Of a DNA stretch of 64,000 nucleotides, positions 29,254-38,243 are shown piece after piece. The notes beneath the pieces are model-generated. The model ran no database searches. It saw only the letters and a program-made list of their open reading frames with translations, and was not told the origin of the DNA. The stretch spans positions 26,999-90,998 of the forward strand of contig JAUJPF010000001.1 in NCBI GenBank assembly GCA_030447275.1. Direction: 5' to 3'. Position numbers and translations under genes: made by a program. The DNA is from Solirubrobacteraceae bacterium. GTDB taxonomy: Bacteria; Actinomycetota; Thermoleophilia; Solirubrobacterales; Solirubrobacteraceae. How positions within the stretch are numbered: the stretch's first letter is position 1; each line of letters begins with the position of its first letter.

Positions 29254-30256
29254 TGCGTTCCAGTACGCGCTGCTGCGCGTCGTCCCGAGCCTCGAGCGCG
29301 GCGAGTTCGTCAACGCCGGCGTGATCGTCTTCTGCCGGCAGCTCCGGTTCCTGGAGGCGCGGGTGGGGCTCGACGAGGGGCGGCTGCTCGCGCTGGCGCC
29401 CGGGACGGACACCGGGCCGATCCGCGCGCAGCTCGAGACGCTGGCCGCGGTCGCCGCCGGCGACCCGGCCGCGGGCGCGGTCGCGCGGATGGAGCCGTCG
29501 GAGCGCTTCCACTGGCTCGTCGCGCCCGCGTCGACGACCATCCAGCCGGGTTCCGTCCACACCGGCCTGTGCGGCGACCCGCGCGCGGTGCTCGACCGGC
29601 TGTTCAAGACGCTCGTCCTCGCGCCGCTGGCGGCGATGCGGCGGGAGTATCTGGCGGCGTCGCTCGAGGAGGCCGACCTCGCGCCGACGTGGGTCGAGCA
29701 GTTCCGCCGCTGGTTCGGCGAGGCGTCCGGCGTCGTGGGGGAGCCGAACGCGCTCGTGCTCGCGACGGCGGACGGGGCGGGTGCGCCGAGCGCGCGCGTC
29801 GTCCTGCTCAAGGGCGTCGACGACCGCGGCTTCACCGTGTTCACGAACCGCGAGTCGCGCAAGGGCCGCGACATCGCGGCGAACCCGCGCGCGTGCCTCG
29901 TGTTCCCGTGGGTGGCGATGGAGCGCCAGGTCGTCGTGAGCGGGGCCGTCGAGCGGGTCCCGGATGACGAATCCGACGCGTACTTCGCGTCGCGCCCGCG
30001 GGGGGCGCGGCTGTCGGCGGCGGCGAGCCCGCAGTCGTCGGTGGTCGAGTCGCGCGACGAGCTGCTGCGCCTGCGCGCCGAGGCCGAGGCGCGGCATCCC
30101 GGCGACGCGTCGATCCCGCGCCCGCCGCACTGGGGCGGGCTGCGCGTCGTCCCCGACGCGGTCGAGTTCTGGCAGGGCCGGCCCGACCGCCTGCACGACC
30201 GGCTGCGCTTCCGCCGCGCCGACGGAGGCTGGGTCGTGGAGCGCCTCGCGCCGTAG
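29240..30256 (+). CDS. DUF3037 - pyridoxamine 5'-phosphate oxidase fusion
   Basis: GTG start: [32 protein letters not shown] (DUF3037) reading in frame through VLAPLAAMRREYLAASLEEADLAPTWVEQFRRWF...VEFWQGRPDRLHDRLRFRR (PdxH). Confidence 0.82.
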   Translation: MSDRSAFQYALLRVVPSLERGEFVNAGVIVFCRQLRFLEARVGLDEGRLLALAPGTDTGPIRAQLETLAAVAAGDPAAGAVARMEPSERFHWLVAPASTTIQPGSVHTGLCGDPRAVLDRLFKTLVLAPLAAMRREYLAASLEEADLAPTWVEQFRRWFGEASGVVGEPNALVLATADGAGAPSARVVLLKGVDDRGFTVFTNRESRKGRDIAANPRACLVFPWVAMERQVVVSGAVERVPDDESDAYFASRPRGARLSAAASPQSSVVESRDELLRLRAEAEARHPGDASIPRPPHWGGLRVVPDAVEFWQGRPDRLHDRLRFRRADGGWVVERLAP

Positions 30257-30305
30257 GCGCCTTTTCGCGGACGCCGGTTTGCGGGTAACGCAACGATTGG
30301 TGTCA

Positions 30306-30623
30306 ATGATGCGCCAAACGCCCGAGACCGAACAGCTCCACGTCTGCGCCGGCTGCGACCGGCCGTTCGTCGTGCCGATCAGCGTGGTCGACCTCGTCGA
30401 CCGCGACCGCGCGGTCGTCGAGCTGAGCTGCACGAACTGCGGGCGCACGGTCCTCGAGGTCCACGACGACGTGTCGCTCGAGGCGCTCGACCACGAGCTC
30501 GACGCGACGATGCACTCGATGCGCGAGTCGCTGGCGCTCATGAGCTATCTGGACGACCTGGACCGCATCGAGGCGTTCGCCGACGCGCTCGAGCGCGAGC
30601 TCATCCTGCCCGAAGACTTCTGA
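30306..30623 (+). CDS. Small zinc-ribbon-like protein
   Basis: LHVCAGCDRPF...LSCTNCGRTVLEVHDDVS: two CxxC pairs. Confidence 0.6.
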   Translation: MMRQTPETEQLHVCAGCDRPFVVPISVVDLVDRDRAVVELSCTNCGRTVLEVHDDVSLEALDHELDATMHSMRESLALMSYLDDLDRIEAFADALERELILPEDF

Positions 30624-30758
30624 GCCGATCCGCGGCGGCGCTGCGGACCTCGTCGCCGACCAGGTGGTCAAGCGGCCTTCGACGTGCGCTCCGAGCGCGA
30701 CGCCGGCGACGAGCGCATTCGCCAGCACACGCTGCGGCGGCTGCCGTAGCCTCGCCGC

Positions 30759-31328
30759 GTGGACACCGCCACCGCGATCGGGAGCCTCGCCGCCGCGTTC
30801 GGGCTCTCCGGCGCCGCCGGGCTGAACGCCTGGCTGCCGCTGTTCGCCTCCGCGCTGCTCGCGCGGCTCGGAGCCGTCGAGCTCGCCGACCCGTTCGGCG
30901 ATCTCGAGAGCACCGGCGCGCTCGTCGTCCTCGGCGTGCTCACCGGCGCCGACTTCGTCGGCGACAAGATCCCTGCGATCGACCACGTGCTGCACGGCGT
31001 GGGCGCGGTCGTCGCTCCTGCGTCGGGGGCGATCCTGTTCACCGGGCAGACCGGGCTCGAGACGGACCTGCCGACGGCGGCCGCGGTCCTCGCGGGGGCG
31101 CTGGTGGCGGGCGGCGTCCACTTCGAGCGCGCCGCGGTGCGCGGCGGCTCGACGGTGGGAACGGCGGGAACGGCCAACCCGATCGTGTCGCTGGCGGAGG
31201 ACGTGACCTCGGCGGCGCTCGTCGCGACCGCGTTCCTGCTGCCGATCCTCGCGTTCCTCGCCGTCGTCGCGCTGCTGGTGACGGGCTTTTACGTCATCAG
31301 GCGCGTGCGGCGGTCGCTTGCGCGCTGA
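30759..31328 (+). CDS. DUF4126-like membrane protein
   Basis: LAAAFGLSGAAGLNAWLPLFASALLARLG; several hydrophobic helices. Confidence 0.75.
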   Translation: MDTATAIGSLAAAFGLSGAAGLNAWLPLFASALLARLGAVELADPFGDLESTGALVVLGVLTGADFVGDKIPAIDHVLHGVGAVVAPASGAILFTGQTGLETDLPTAAAVLAGALVAGGVHFERAAVRGGSTVGTAGTANPIVSLAEDVTSAALVATAFLLPILAFLAVVALLVTGFYVIRRVRRSLAR

Positions 31329-31333
31329 GCGCG

Positions 31334-32065
31334 TCAGACCCGCACGCGCCGCGCGTGCAGCGCGGCGTAGACCGGCGCGCACGCCTCGGCGACGGCGGCG
31401 TCGTGCTCGGACAGGTCGATGTCCCGGGCTCGCCACGGCTCGAAGCCGGTCGAGGCCCACACCGCGGCGTACCAGTGCGGCGCCCACACGCCGTCGGACT
31501 CCCGCGGGCCCGCGGGCCAGGAGAGCATCCGGTCAGTGAACCCGATGCCGAGCCAGCCGCACAGCCAGCGCAGGTGCGGCTCGGGCGCGCGGAGGAAGTC
31601 GCTGGTGTCGAGGATCGGCACGTCGACCCCGTGCGCGTCCCACAGCTCGATCAGCCAGCCCTGCTGGGGCAGCCCGATGTCCTCGGGCTCGCACGCCTCG
31701 CGGGCGCGCACGTAGGAGGCGACGACCTCGAACGGGTCGCGGATGAGCAGCACGTTGCGGAAGCGCAGCGTCCAGCTCAGGTCCATGTCGCGGGCGACGT
31801 GGTGGGCGTGGTGCTTGGCGTAGTGGACGCTCACGCCCTCCGGCAGCGGTTGTGACAGAGCCGCGGCGGCGGCGGCGGCGTCGGTCGGCTGCGACGCGAT
31901 GACCGCCTCGCGCACCGGGTGGTCGACGCCGGTCCGCGCGAGGTAGGCGGCGTACAGCGGCTCGTCCACGACGACCGTGTCGGGGCGGTTCTCGAACGCC
32001 CGCATCATCGCCGTCGAGATGTTCCGAGGGCCGGACCACATGGCCACCCGCACGGCGTCGCTCAT
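31334..32065 (-). CDS. Sulfotransferase-like P-loop protein
   Basis: VAMWSGPRNISTAMMRAFENRPDTVVVDEPLYAAYL; LIRDPFEVVASYV. Confidence 0.82.
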   Translation of the reverse strand: MSDAVRVAMWSGPRNISTAMMRAFENRPDTVVVDEPLYAAYLARTGVDHPVREAVIASQPTDAAAAAAALSQPLPEGVSVHYAKHHAHHVARDMDLSWTLRFRNVLLIRDPFEVVASYVRAREACEPEDIGLPQQGWLIELWDAHGVDVPILDTSDFLRAPEPHLRWLCGWLGIGFTDRMLSWPAGPRESDGVWAPHWYAAVWASTGFEPWRARDIDLSEHDAAVAEACAPVYAALHARRVRV

Positions 32066-33000
32066 GGCGCCGCGCTCGCCGCCACGTCGGCGTCGACGAG
32101 CGCGCGGTACAGCGTCTGGAGGCGCTCGACCACCGGCCCGCGGCGCCCGTCGCCGATCGTGCGCCCGTCGACGGTCCGCACCGGCACGACGCCGGCGAAC
32201 GTGCCGGTCACGAACGCCTCGCGCGCCGAGTAGACGTCGGTCAGGCTGAACGTCGTCTCGCGCGCGGCGATCCCGTTGGCGCGGCACGTCTCGAGCACGT
32301 TGGCGCGCGTGATGCCGGCGAGCGTGAAGCGCCCGTCCGACGTCCACACCTCCGGCGCGTCCTCCGATCCGACGACGACGAAGAAGTGCGTCGAGTTGCA
32401 CGTGGCCACGAACCCGTGCGGGTCGAGCATGAGCGCCTCGTCCGCTCCGGCGGTGTAGGCCTGGATGCACGCGGTGATGTCGTTGAGCTTGGAGTGCGCG
32501 TTGAGCTTGGGGTCGAGCGTGTCCGGCGTCGCGCGGCGGACGTGCGTGGTGAAGAGGGTGATCCCCTCGGTCACCGTCGCCGGCAGCGGCTCCTTGTGCT
32601 CGGCGATGACCACCACGGTCGCCGGGCCGATCGTCACGCGCGGGTCCTGGTACGGCGTGCGCTTGACCCCGCGGGTCACCATCAGCCGCACGTGGACGCC
32701 GTCGACCATGTCGTTGGCCCGCAGCGTCGCGTAGATCGCCTCGGTCAGCTCGCGGCGGCTGCGCCCGACGTCGAGCATGATCGCCTTCGCACCCTCGAAC
32801 AGCCGGTCGAGGTGGCGCTCGAGGAACGCTGGGTGGCCAGCGCGCACGCGCAGCCCCTCCCACACGCCGTCACCGAGCACGAACCCCGAGTCGAAGACGG
32901 ACACGACCGCCCGCTCGCGCGGCACGAGCTCGCCGTCGACCCAGACGAGGATCCGCTCGTTGCGCGGGTCGTCGTCGAAGTCGTGCGTGCCCTGGGCCAC
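32062..33000 (-). CDS. Class-IV PLP aminotransferase (branched-chain/D-amino-acid aminotransferase-like)
   Basis: ILVWVDGELVPRERAVVSVFDSGFVLGDGVWEGLRV; KLNDITACIQAYTAGADEALMLDPHGFVATCNSTHFF. Confidence 0.87.
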   Translation of the reverse strand: MAQGTHDFDDDPRNERILVWVDGELVPRERAVVSVFDSGFVLGDGVWEGLRVRAGHPAFLERHLDRLFEGAKAIMLDVGRSRRELTEAIYATLRANDMVDGVHVRLMVTRGVKRTPYQDPRVTIGPATVVVIAEHKEPLPATVTEGITLFTTHVRRATPDTLDPKLNAHSKLNDITACIQAYTAGADEALMLDPHGFVATCNSTHFFVVVGSEDAPEVWTSDGRFTLAGITRANVLETCRANGIAARETTFSLTDVYSAREAFVTGTFAGVVPVRTVDGRTIGDGRRGPVVERLQTLYRALVDADVAASAAP

Positions 33001-33056
33001 GGCGCGAAGCCTACGGGCCGCGTGTGGCGAGCCCACGCGCGGGTAAGGGCGGGGGG

Positions 33057-33227
33057 ATGAGCGACGGCGGGAGCATCGTCAACGTCGTGAAGGCCGTGCA
33101 CGACGGCGAGCAGGCATCGGTCGAGGTCGTCGTCTCCGGCGACAGCGTCGAGATCGGCGGCTGGGCCTTCGCGCGCGAGGACCTCCTCTTCGCGCTGGGG
33201 GCGAAGGCGCCCGAGGCCGACACGTAG
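33057..33227 (+). CDS. Small hypothetical protein (56 aa)
   Basis: MSDGGSIVNVVKAVHDGEQASVEVVVSGDSVEIGGWAFAREDLLFALGAKAPEADT; non-overlapping position between genes. Confidence 0.5.
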   Translation: MSDGGSIVNVVKAVHDGEQASVEVVVSGDSVEIGGWAFAREDLLFALGAKAPEADT

Positions 33228-33237
33228 CATCCGCCGC

Positions 33238-34536
33238 GTGCCGCTTCCGCCCGGCCCGCGGCTGCCTTCGCCGCTCCAGCTCGTGGGGCTCTTCCGCCGC
33301 CCGACGGGCTTCATGGACCGCTGCCACGAGCGCTACGGCGACGCGTTCACGCTGCGCCTGCCCGGCACCGAGCCGATGGTCTTCCTCGCGGACCCTGACG
33401 CGGTCAAGGCGGTGTGGACGCGCGACAAGGTCAACGGCCTGCCGGCGGGGCGGCGGATCACGCTCCAGCCCGTGCTCGGCCCGCGGTCGGTGCTGCTCCA
33501 GGAGGGCGCCGAGCACCTGCGCCGCCGCCGGCTCATGCTGCCGCCGTTCCACGGCGAGCGGATGCGCCGCTACGGCGAGCTCATGGACGCGATCACGCTG
33601 CGCGACGTCGAGCAGTGGCCGGTCGGCCGTCCGTTCGCGCTCATGCCGCGCATGCAGTCGATCACGCGCGACGTGATCCTCCGCGCGGTGTTCGGGACGC
33701 ACGCCGGCCCGCGCGAGGACGAGCTGCGCCGCCGCATCGACGACGTCCTCGTCCGCACGACGAGCGCGCCGACACAGGTCGCGGTGCTGCTCGCCGAGGC
33801 GACGCGCGTCCGGCGCACGCCGTTTCATCGCGCGGTGCGGCGGATGGACGACGTCGTGTACGAGGAGATCCGCGAACGCCAGCGCGAGCCCGGCCTCGAC
33901 GAGCGCGACGACATCCTGTCGATGCTCATCCAGGCCCGCGACGAGGACGGGGCGCCGCTCGACGAGGGGGAGCTGCGCGACCAGCTCGTCACGCTCCTGC
34001 TCGCCGGCCACGAGACGACGGCGACCGCGCTCGCCTGGGCCTTCGACGCCCTGTTCCGCAACCCGGAGGTGCTGGCCCGGCTGCGCGCGTCGCTCGGCGG
34101 CGGAGACGAGTACCTCGACGCGGTCGTGGAGGAGTCGCTGCGGATCCGCCCGACGATCCACGACGTCGGCCGCCGGCTCGGCGAGCCGCTCGCGACGAGG
34201 GACGGGCTGACCATCGACGCCGGCACCGCGGTGTTCGCGTCAGTGCACCTGATCCACCGCCGCGAGGACGTCTTCCCCGACGCGCACGCGTTCCGGCCGG
34301 AGCGCTTCCTCGGCGACGAACGGCCGTCGACGTACGCGTGGATCCCGTTCGGCGGCGGGATGCGGCGCTGCCTCGGCGCCGCGTTCGCGCAGTTCGAGAT
34401 GCGCCGCGTGCTGCGGACGATCCTCGAGCACGCCGACCTCGCGCCGGCCGACCGCCGCCCCGAGCCGGTCGAGCGCCGCCCGGTCACCGTCGTGCCGCGG
34501 CACGGCACGCCGGCGGTCCTCGCGGCGCGGCGCTAG
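33238..34536 (+). CDS. Cytochrome P450
   Basis: LLLAGHETTATALAWAFDALF; EESLRIRP; heme loop WIPFGGGMRRCLGAAFAQFE. Confidence 0.95.
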   Translation: MPLPPGPRLPSPLQLVGLFRRPTGFMDRCHERYGDAFTLRLPGTEPMVFLADPDAVKAVWTRDKVNGLPAGRRITLQPVLGPRSVLLQEGAEHLRRRRLMLPPFHGERMRRYGELMDAITLRDVEQWPVGRPFALMPRMQSITRDVILRAVFGTHAGPREDELRRRIDDVLVRTTSAPTQVAVLLAEATRVRRTPFHRAVRRMDDVVYEEIRERQREPGLDERDDILSMLIQARDEDGAPLDEGELRDQLVTLLLAGHETTATALAWAFDALFRNPEVLARLRASLGGGDEYLDAVVEESLRIRPTIHDVGRRLGEPLATRDGLTIDAGTAVFASVHLIHRREDVFPDAHAFRPERFLGDERPSTYAWIPFGGGMRRCLGAAFAQFEMRRVLRTILEHADLAPADRRPEPVERRPVTVVPRHGTPAVLAARR

Positions 34537-35849
34537 GGCGCGAGGCGCCGCAGCAGGAACGGCCCGAGCGTCGTCGCGAAGACCGTGTTCATGTGGTTGT
34601 CGTCCTTGTAGACGTACGCGCCACCGACGACCGGGTAGCAGCGCGCGCGGTCGCAGAAGTGGCGGGTGAAGTCGAGGAGGCGGACGCGCGCGGGCCGCTG
34701 ACGGGCCGCCGCGGCCGAGGGATCGGCGGGCATCGCGCCGCTGCGCGGCACGGCGCAGATCCGCGCCGTCCGCGCCCGCCTGCGCAGCGCCCGCAGCACG
34801 CACGAGGCCGTCGAGAAGCGGATCCGCGGCACGTCGCGGATCACGTAGATCCGCTTCACCGTCGGCGGCACCTGCCGCCAGATGGCGAAGAAGCCGCCGG
34901 CGTTGAAGCCGCGCCCGGCCGAGCTCGAGGTGAAGACGGTGTGGACGCCCGGGTGCGCGCGCAGCCACGCGAGCGCCTCGTCGGCGTGGCGGGCGCACCG
35001 CGCCCGGATCGGGGCGGCGGCGGGGTAGACCTCGGTCGAGAACGCGCAGCCGGCGTGCGTCATCGACACCGCCCGCCACCCGCGCGCCTGGGCGACGACC
35101 TCGACGGCCGCGCGCCAGTGCGCGGAGTGGCTGTCGCCGATCAGCGCTGCCTCCGGCGCCCGAACCTCGTCGCGGTAGCCGAACTCGCACGGGCGCAGGA
35201 CGGCGTACGGCGAGCGCCCCTCGGGCCGGCGGCACAGCTGATCGGGCGAGACGACCGCGGCGCGCGGGCTCGGGATGACCGCCCGGCGCAGCGCGCGGTT
35301 GACGCAGGGCCGCGCGCCGGCGCGGGCCGCCGCGCCGAAGCAGCGCGGCTGACCGAGCGCGCTGATCCTCGCGCCGCGCGTCCCGCGCTCCGGGGCGCGA
35401 TCGGCGCCGGCCGCCGACCGGCTCTCGGCGAACCAGCGCACGCGCCCGAAGCCGAGGCCGAGCGCGCGCGGGTGGATGCGCGCGAACACCGAGCGCTGGT
35501 CGCGGCGGACGACGAGCGCGCGGACGGTGCGCCCGCCGAGGCGCAGGACGGGTGCGCCCCGCCCGTCGCCGCCCACGCACAGGCGCCGCAGCGTCGCGCC
35601 CCGCGCCAGCGCGACGCACAGCCCGTCCTCGGCGAGCTGTCCCGCCGCCCACCGCTCGTGGGTGCGCAGCCGCAGCCACAGGTGCGTGTCGCGCTGGCCG
35701 AAGCTCACCTCCCGCAGGTCGAGCGGGCCGCCGCCGGCGTCGTGTGCGTCGTGCCAGACCCGCGGGGAGAAGCCGTGGTCGAGGGGTCCGGCCGCGGCGA
35801 CGTCCGCGAGGGCGGCGAGGACGACTGCCAGGGTGGCGAGGAGGCGCAC
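34533..35849 (-). CDS. Secreted SGNH-domain protein
   Basis: N-terminal signal-like VRLLATLAVVLAALADVAAAG; PEAALIGDSHSAHWRAAVEVVA; KDDNHMNTVFATTLGPFL. Confidence 0.72.
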   Translation of the reverse strand: MRLLATLAVVLAALADVAAAGPLDHGFSPRVWHDAHDAGGGPLDLREVSFGQRDTHLWLRLRTHERWAAGQLAEDGLCVALARGATLRRLCVGGDGRGAPVLRLGGRTVRALVVRRDQRSVFARIHPRALGLGFGRVRWFAESRSAAGADRAPERGTRGARISALGQPRCFGAAARAGARPCVNRALRRAVIPSPRAAVVSPDQLCRRPEGRSPYAVLRPCEFGYRDEVRAPEAALIGDSHSAHWRAAVEVVAQARGWRAVSMTHAGCAFSTEVYPAAAPIRARCARHADEALAWLRAHPGVHTVFTSSSAGRGFNAGGFFAIWRQVPPTVKRIYVIRDVPRIRFSTASCVLRALRRRARTARICAVPRSGAMPADPSAAAARQRPARVRLLDFTRHFCDRARCYPVVGGAYVYKDDNHMNTVFATTLGPFLLRRLAP

Positions 35850-35913
35850 CCATGCGCACGGTACGCGACCGCTCAACGGTGCCGTACCGGGGTCTCGGGG
35901 TAGACGGCGAACC

Positions 35914-36114
35914 ATGCCCGACATCCACATCATCCCCAGCGGCGATCGCTGGAACGTCAAGCAGGAGAACGGCGACGTCGTCTCGACCCACGACACGCAG
36001 GCCGAAGCCGAGCAGGCCGGCAAGAGCTTCGCCCGGGCCAACGGCGGCGGCGAGGTCTTCACCCACCGCGACGAGGGCGAGTTCTCGCGCATCCGCAAGG
36101 GCGAGTCCGTCTAG
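35914..36114 (+). CDS. DUF2188-like small protein
   Basis: IHIIPSGDRWNVKQENGDVVSTHDTQAEAEQAGKSFARANGGGEVFTHRDEGEFSRI. Confidence 0.82.
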   Translation: MPDIHIIPSGDRWNVKQENGDVVSTHDTQAEAEQAGKSFARANGGGEVFTHRDEGEFSRIRKGESV

Positions 36115-36851
36115 AGCGCCTCGAGCGGCGCGAGCCACTCGCGCGGCAGCGCGTGCGGCACCGGGCCCGGCAGCGGCGGAACGACGGTCGCGGCCCACCG
36201 CACGGCGGGGTGGTCGCCGACGTACGGCTCGAGGTCGCCGAACTTCGCGACGCTGCGCAGCGAGCTGGCGATCTGGAAGTCGGCGGCGTTGCGCTCGGCA
36301 CCGCCGATGACGCCCTCGTCGCGCAGGCGCTCGACCTCGGCCAGGTGCCCGCGCAGCGCCACCAGGTCCGCGCGCACCGTGGCGGCGTCGGCGCCCGATG
36401 TGCGCGCGAACGTCTTGGCCTGGAGCGACGGGCGGGCAATCAGCGCGCCGGCTGGGATGTTGCCGGCGTCGACCGCGAGCCAACGCCGGACCTCGTAGGA
36501 GCGCGACGCCATGTAGCGGAAGATCCGCCGCGGCACGCCCTGGAGGACCTCGTCGCCCCAGCGCTCGGCCTCCTCCACCCGGCGCCGCGCGTCGGCGTCG
36601 CGCGGGAACAGCGGCGGGTCCGGCTGCATCGCGTCGAGCGCGCGCGAGATCGCCAGCGTGCGCTGGATGCGGCGGCCGTCGACGATGACCGCGGGGACCG
36701 TGCCGCCGCGGAACCGCAGCGCGCGCAGCATCAGCGGGTGCATCCCGGGCACGAGCTGCACGACCCGGTGCTCGATGCCCTTGTGCTCGAGCATCGCCCG
36801 GGCGGCGAGGGCCGGGTGGGAGGTCGTGAGCGCGTAGAGCGTCGCGGGCAT
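36111..36851 (-). CDS. Glutathione S-transferase N-terminal domain protein
   Basis: MPATLYALTTSHPALAARAMLEHKGIEHRVVQLVPGMHPLMLRALRFRGGTVPAVIVDGRRIQ. Confidence 0.75.
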   Translation of the reverse strand: MPATLYALTTSHPALAARAMLEHKGIEHRVVQLVPGMHPLMLRALRFRGGTVPAVIVDGRRIQRTLAISRALDAMQPDPPLFPRDADARRRVEEAERWGDEVLQGVPRRIFRYMASRSYEVRRWLAVDAGNIPAGALIARPSLQAKTFARTSGADAATVRADLVALRGHLAEVERLRDEGVIGGAERNAADFQIASSLRSVAKFGDLEPYVGDHPAVRWAATVVPPLPGPVPHALPREWLAPLEAL

Positions 36852-36860
36852 GCGCCGACG

Positions 36861-37043
36861 CTACCGCCCGTCGCGCCGGCGCACGAAGAAGGTGATCGCC
36901 ACGACCATCACGCCGAGCGCGGCGAGCGCGGCGAGCAGCGTCACCCAGATCGGCTGGTCCTCGGTCCCCCGGCGGATCGCCTGGAAGACGATCGACGCGC
37001 CGAAGAAGACGACGAGCGTCCACAGCAGCGTGTTGCGGTCCAT
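36861..37043 (-). CDS. Small membrane protein (60 aa, two predicted TM segments)
   Basis: MDRNTLLWTLVVFFGASIVFQAIRRGTEDQPIWVTLLAALAALGVMVVAITFFVRRRDGR. Confidence 0.6.
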   Translation of the reverse strand: MDRNTLLWTLVVFFGASIVFQAIRRGTEDQPIWVTLLAALAALGVMVVAITFFVRRRDGR

Positions 37044-37055
37044 CGACCGCGAACC

Positions 37056-38243
37056 CTAGCCGTCGCCGAGCCGCGTCAGCACCCGCGCGATCGTGCGCGC
37101 GACGGCGGCGAGGTCGTCGACGGGGACGCGCTCGTCGACGGCGTGCGCGCGCTCCAGCCCGCCCGGCCCGAACATCACGGCCGGGATCCCGCGCGCGGTG
37201 AACTGCCACAGGTCGCTGCCGTAGGAGACGCCGATGAGCGGCGGCGGCGCGCCGAGCACCTCCGCGGCGGCCTCGCGGACGAGCGTGCAGAACGGGTGGT
37301 CGGGCGGCGTCGCTCCGGGCGCGAACCGGCCGCCCGTCCAGGCGATCACGGCCTCGGGGCACGCGTCGCGGACGACGGCCTCGAGCGCGGCGCGCGCCTC
37401 CTCGAAGGTCTCGCCGACGCGGACGCCGAGGCGGCCCTCGAACTCGAGCCGATCCGGCACCTGGCTCGACCAGCGGCCCCCGTCGACGCGGCCGATCGAC
37501 AGCGGGTAGGGGAGGGGATGGTCGCGCAGCAGCGGCTCGGCGACGTCGGCGTTCAGGCGCCGCTCGTGCTCGGCCAGCGCGCGGTGCACGTCGACGTAGC
37601 GGTCGATCGCCGAGGCGCCCTCGAGCCGCACCGCGGCGTGTGCGGACACCCCCGGGATGACCCCGGTGAAGGTCAGCGCCCCGGCCTGGACGCACGCGAC
37701 GGCGAACGCCGTGGGCTCGGGGATGAGCGCCGCGTCGAAGCGGTCGTCGCGCTCGAGGGCGGCGAACGTGCCGAGCCCGCCGTCCTCCTCCGACGCGACC
37801 GCCTCGAGGACGACCTCGCAGCGCAGGTCGCCGGCGGCCGCCGCCAGCGCGTGCAGCGCCGCGACGACGCCGCCCTTCATGTCGGCGCTCCCGCGGCCGT
37901 GGACGAAGCCGTCGTCGATCGCGCCCGAGAACGGGTCGCGCGACCACGGCTGCTCGCCGGGGCCGACGACGTCGATGTGGCCGTTCAGGCAGACGCGCGT
38001 GCCGCCGCCGCCCGCGGTCACCGTCAGGCCCCAGAGCTCGCTCCGCACCGCCTCCTCGCCGGGGTGGCCCGGATGGGCGCGCAGGGCGGCGAGGTCGTGG
38101 CCGTGGAGCTCGGCAGCCAGCCCGAGCCGCTCGGCGAGCTCGCCGCAGCGCTCGAGCACGGCCCGCTCGTCGCCGGTCGGGCTGGGGACCTGCACGAGCG
38201 CCGCGACGTCGCGCGCCAGCGCCTCGGCGTCGACCTCCCTCAC
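37056..38243 (-). CDS. M20 family metallopeptidase (ArgE/DapE-like)
   Basis: LNGHIDVV; GRGSADMKGGVVAALHAL; ASEEDGGLG. Confidence 0.88.
   Translation of the reverse strand: MREVDAEALARDVAALVQVPSPTGDERAVLERCGELAERLGLAAELHGHDLAALRAHPGHPGEEAVRSELWGLTVTAGGGGTRVCLNGHIDVVGPGEQPWSRDPFSGAIDDGFVHGRGSADMKGGVVAALHALAAAAGDLRCEVVLEAVASEEDGGLGTFAALERDDRFDAALIPEPTAFAVACVQAGALTFTGVIPGVSAHAAVRLEGASAIDRYVDVHRALAEHERRLNADVAEPLLRDHPLPYPLSIGRVDGGRWSSQVPDRLEFEGRLGVRVGETFEEARAALEAVVRDACPEAVIAWTGGRFAPGATPPDHPFCTLVREAAAEVLGAPPPLIGVSYGSDLWQFTARGIPAVMFGPGGLERAHAVDERVPVDDLAAVARTIARVLTRLGDG

Noticed and set aside
34240-37947. 1235-aa minus-strand ORF
   Set aside because: Shadow frame over clear genes (P450, SGNH, GST, M20) with biased composition.
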